Assembly: GCA_009782245.1 (NCBI GenBank)
Contig: WRKK01000169.1
Coordinates: 1-5,400, forward strand
Length of the DNA stretch: 5,400 nt
From: Defluviitaleaceae bacterium
GTDB taxonomy: Bacteria > Bacillota > Clostridia > Lachnospirales > WQUN01
Reading direction: 5' to 3'
Under the pieces are notes generated by a model that worked only from the letters and a program-made list of their open reading frames with translations, did not search any database and was not told where the DNA came from. Below are positions 5,219 to 5,400 of the stretch, one piece after another. Both the position numbers and the translations under genes were made by a program. Positions within the stretch are counted from its first letter, which is position 1. Each line of letters opens with the position of its first letter.

Positions 5219-5248
5219 TTGACGTTGCAATGGAAAGTATGTTACTAT
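5219..5248 (+). promoter_or_regulatory. Promoter for the pentanucleotide-repeat gene
   Basis: TTGACG at 5219-5224 and TACTAT at 5243-5248 are 18 bp apart, with TG at 5240-5241 forming an extended -10. A-runs at 5190-5196 and 5208-5214 upstream resemble an UP element. Initiation near 5255 gives a leader of about 40 nt containing an A/T palindrome (5265-5277) and AAAGGA (5280-5285). It looks like a strong constitutive promoter dedicated to the gene at 5296. Confidence 0.65.
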
Positions 5249-5295
5249 TATAGTTAGGTTGAGTAAAAAATATTTTTAGAAAGGACTTGACAAAT

Positions 5296-5400
5296 ATGCA
5301 AATTTGTGCCTTACGCAAAATGAGCAGAGCAGAGCAGAGCAGAGCAGAGCAGAGCAGAGCAGAGCAGAGCAGAGCAGAGCAGAGCAGAGCAGAGCAGAGC
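5296..5400 (+). CDS. Start of an unidentified gene carrying a pentanucleotide repeat after codon 9 (partial)
   Basis: ATG at 5296 has AAAGGA (5280-5285) 10 nt upstream and a good promoter at 5219-5248. The product begins MQICALRKM and then reads (SRAEQ)n to the window edge without a stop. The second ATG at 5320-5322 is in frame but has no ribosome binding site. All three forward frames of the tract encode cyclic permutations of the same five residues and none contains a stop, so the tract is readable in any frame while its copy number sets the frame of whatever follows. The true product lies beyond 5400 and cannot be named. That this is a translated, phase-variable gene is inferred from the promoter, SD, start and repeat arrangement; the alternative is a non-coding microsatellite behind a chance start. 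Confidence 0.6.
   Translation, partial: MQICALRKMSRAEQSRAEQSRAEQSRAEQSRAEQS
5322..5400 (+). repeat. Perfect (GAGCA)n pentanucleotide microsatellite
   Basis: Fifteen full copies plus four bases (79 bp) without a single interruption, continuing past the window end, so the full length is unknown. The unit is 5 bp, not a multiple of three, so gain or loss of one unit shifts the reading frame. Perfect long tracts of this kind are prone to slipped-strand mispairing. Confidence 0.97.

Larger units (their letters stand above)
4999..5295. other. Intergenic region between the proline-repeat gene and the pentanucleotide-repeat gene
   Basis: No gene is supported. It holds a small stem without a T-run (ACAACTT 5018-5024 with AAGTTGT 5031-5037), the weak terminator candidate at 5089-5121, A-tracts at about 5190-5217, the promoter at 5219-5248, and an A/T palindrome (5265-5277) in the leader of the next gene. 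Confidence 0.7.

Noticed and set aside
4970..5230. Minus-strand 86-codon open frame in the right-hand intergenic region
   Set aside because: No Shine-Dalgarno precedes its ATG at 5230, it overlaps the end of the plus-strand gene and the -35 region of the plus-strand promoter, and its composition does not look like protein.

Overview
The window looks like chromosome of a low-to-mid GC Gram-positive anaerobe, most likely Bacillota/Clostridia. This is inferred from the strong AGGAGG ribosome binding sites, the YugP-type membrane metallopeptidase, the short RseP/RasP-type protease with one PDZ domain, the 287-residue class II aldolase, and a secreted protein with a copper amine oxidase N-terminal-type domain. 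I cannot name a genus from sequence alone.

Layout: (1) Positions 1-53 hold the first 17 codons of a minus-strand gene with a clear Shine-Dalgarno; the rest lies outside the window. (2) Positions 54-534 are a divergent intergenic region. It contains two copies of a ~79-bp module, each with an extended -10 (TGCTAAAAT) facing the minus-strand gene and GTTGAT-type units spaced 11 bp apart in both orientations. A C-rich tract and a plus-strand promoter (374-403) for the next gene follow. (3) Positions 535-4998 hold five plus-strand genes in tight series: rseP (site-2 protease), fba (class II fructose-bisphosphate aldolase), a YugP-family zinc metallopeptidase, rpiB (ribose-5-phosphate isomerase B, TTG start) and a secreted proline-repeat protein. 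Gaps are 15 bp, a 1-bp overlap, 67 bp containing a strong RNA hairpin, and 0 or 114 bp depending on the start chosen for the last gene. (4) Positions 4999-5295 are intergenic, with a weak possible terminator and a good promoter with A-tracts upstream. (5) From 5296 a new plus-strand gene begins; after nine codons it enters a perfect (GAGCA)n pentanucleotide tract that runs off the window end.

How they fit together: the five-gene block combines membrane proteolysis (RseP, YugP-like), central carbon metabolism (Fba, RpiB) and an exported protein. It looks like a co-transcribed housekeeping string rather than a dedicated pathway. The two notable signals are at the edges. On the left is a dense 11-bp-periodic operator-like array, suggestive of an OmpR/PhoB-type response regulator. 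On the right is a simple-sequence repeat whose unit is not a multiple of three, placed directly behind a well-formed start; this is the classic architecture of a translationally phase-variable gene.
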